A DNA stretch of 64,000 bases from Paracyclopina nana (lineage: Eukaryota > Arthropoda > Copepoda > Cyclopoida > Cyclopettidae): positions 4,784,001 to 4,848,000 of the forward strand of contig JAGUCH010000009.1 in assembly GCA_019096065.1 (NCBI GenBank). The letters are read 5' to 3'. This document shows positions 63,549 through 64,000 of this stretch, one piece after another. Position 1 is the stretch's first letter. Each line of letters opens with the position of its first letter. The notes under the pieces were generated by a model. The model had not been told where the DNA came from. It did no database searches and saw only the letters and a program-made list of their open reading frames with translations. The position numbers were made by a program, and so were the translations under genes.

Positions 63549-64000
63549 GGACTTTTGCCCTTGGCCGTTTGCCCTTGGTCTATTTGCCCTTGGCCGTTTG
63601 CCCGTAGAGACTTTTGCCCATGAGACTTTTGCCCCTGGGAACTTCTGCCTGTAGGATATTTGCCCTTGAGACATTTGCCCTTGGGGACGTTTGCCCTTGG
63701 GGACTTTTGCCCTTGGGGACTTTTGCCCTTGGGGACTTTTGCCCTTGTGGACTTTTGCCCCTGGGGACTTTTGCCCTTGGGGACTTTTGCCCTGGCCTTG
63801 GAGACTTTTGCCCTAGGATATTTGCCCTTGAGACATTTGCCCTTGGGGACGTTTGCCTTTGGGGACTTTTGCCCTTGGGGACTTTTGCCCTTGGGGACTT
63901 TTGCCCTTGGGGACTTTTGCCCCTGGGGACTTTTGCCCTAGGGGACATTTGCCCTTGGGGACTTTAGCCCTTGAGACTTCTGCCCTTGAGAACTTTTGCC
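63549..64000 (-). repeat. 17-18-bp minisatellite running off the right edge
   Basis: Units of the type TTTTGCCCTTGGGGAC with variants (TTTGCCCTTGAGACA). The complement, GGGCAAAAGTCCCCAA, is clearly related to the unit at 59,723-60,156 but lies in the opposite orientation. Confidence 0.92.

Noticed and set aside
63580..63967. Repetitive frames over the right-edge array
   Set aside because: Same reason: an 18-bp-type tandem repeat with no coding signals.

Overview
This window is eukaryotic and most likely comes from an ecdysozoan animal, probably an arthropod (a crustacean or mite would fit). The genes are split by GT-AG introns that are mostly 50-70 nt long. The families present (papilin, FMRFamide-type receptors, a snakeskin-like protein, EB modules, Methyltransf_FA domains) are typical of that group. 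The species cannot be named from the sequence alone.

Layout: 1-11.3 kb is gene-poor, holding one partial first exon (minus strand, running off the left edge) and many palindromic MITEs. At 11.4-17.9 kb lies a plus-strand, ten-exon gene for a secreted protein that starts with a Ly6/quiver-like domain, continues with EB/EGF-like cysteine modules and ends with two Methyltransf_FA (FAMeT-type) domains. It converges on a small minus-strand Staphylococcal-nuclease-fold gene (17.9-18.6 kb), with only 90 bp between the stops.

The centre is a nested transposon. A 152-bp palindromic MITE (21,897-36,044) is split by a 14-kb fold-back-type element (21,952-35,940) with 46-bp terminal inverted repeats, an 8-bp target duplication and arms made of ~100-bp tandem repeats in opposite orientation. 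Inside it sits a 10.3-kb, GC-rich, env-bearing Ty3/gypsy retroelement (24,340-34,661, minus strand) with identical 195-bp LTRs and a GAGG target duplication. It has gag, a -1 frameshift signal, a pol broken inside RT, and an intact 826-codon env.

The right part (37.5-62.7 kb) is a run of minus-strand genes: FMRFamide-receptor-like GPCR 1, a snakeskin-like four-helix membrane protein, GPCR 2, and the 3' two thirds or so of a papilin gene (two papilin cassettes, ten Kunitz domains, an antistasin-like segment, WAP, Ig domains, PLAC). The papilin 5' end lies beyond the right edge. Papilin and GPCR 2 are only 211 bp apart.

Two themes stand out. First, introns are either ~50-70 nt or enlarged by one or two ~370-410-bp MITEs; all eight recognised copies of one MITE family lie inside introns. 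Second, several elements share the same plan: inverted arms built of short tandem repeats. Two host genes and the retroelement pol carry small indels that break the frame; the two host lesions each look like a single missing base, so either sequence error or recent decay must be considered.
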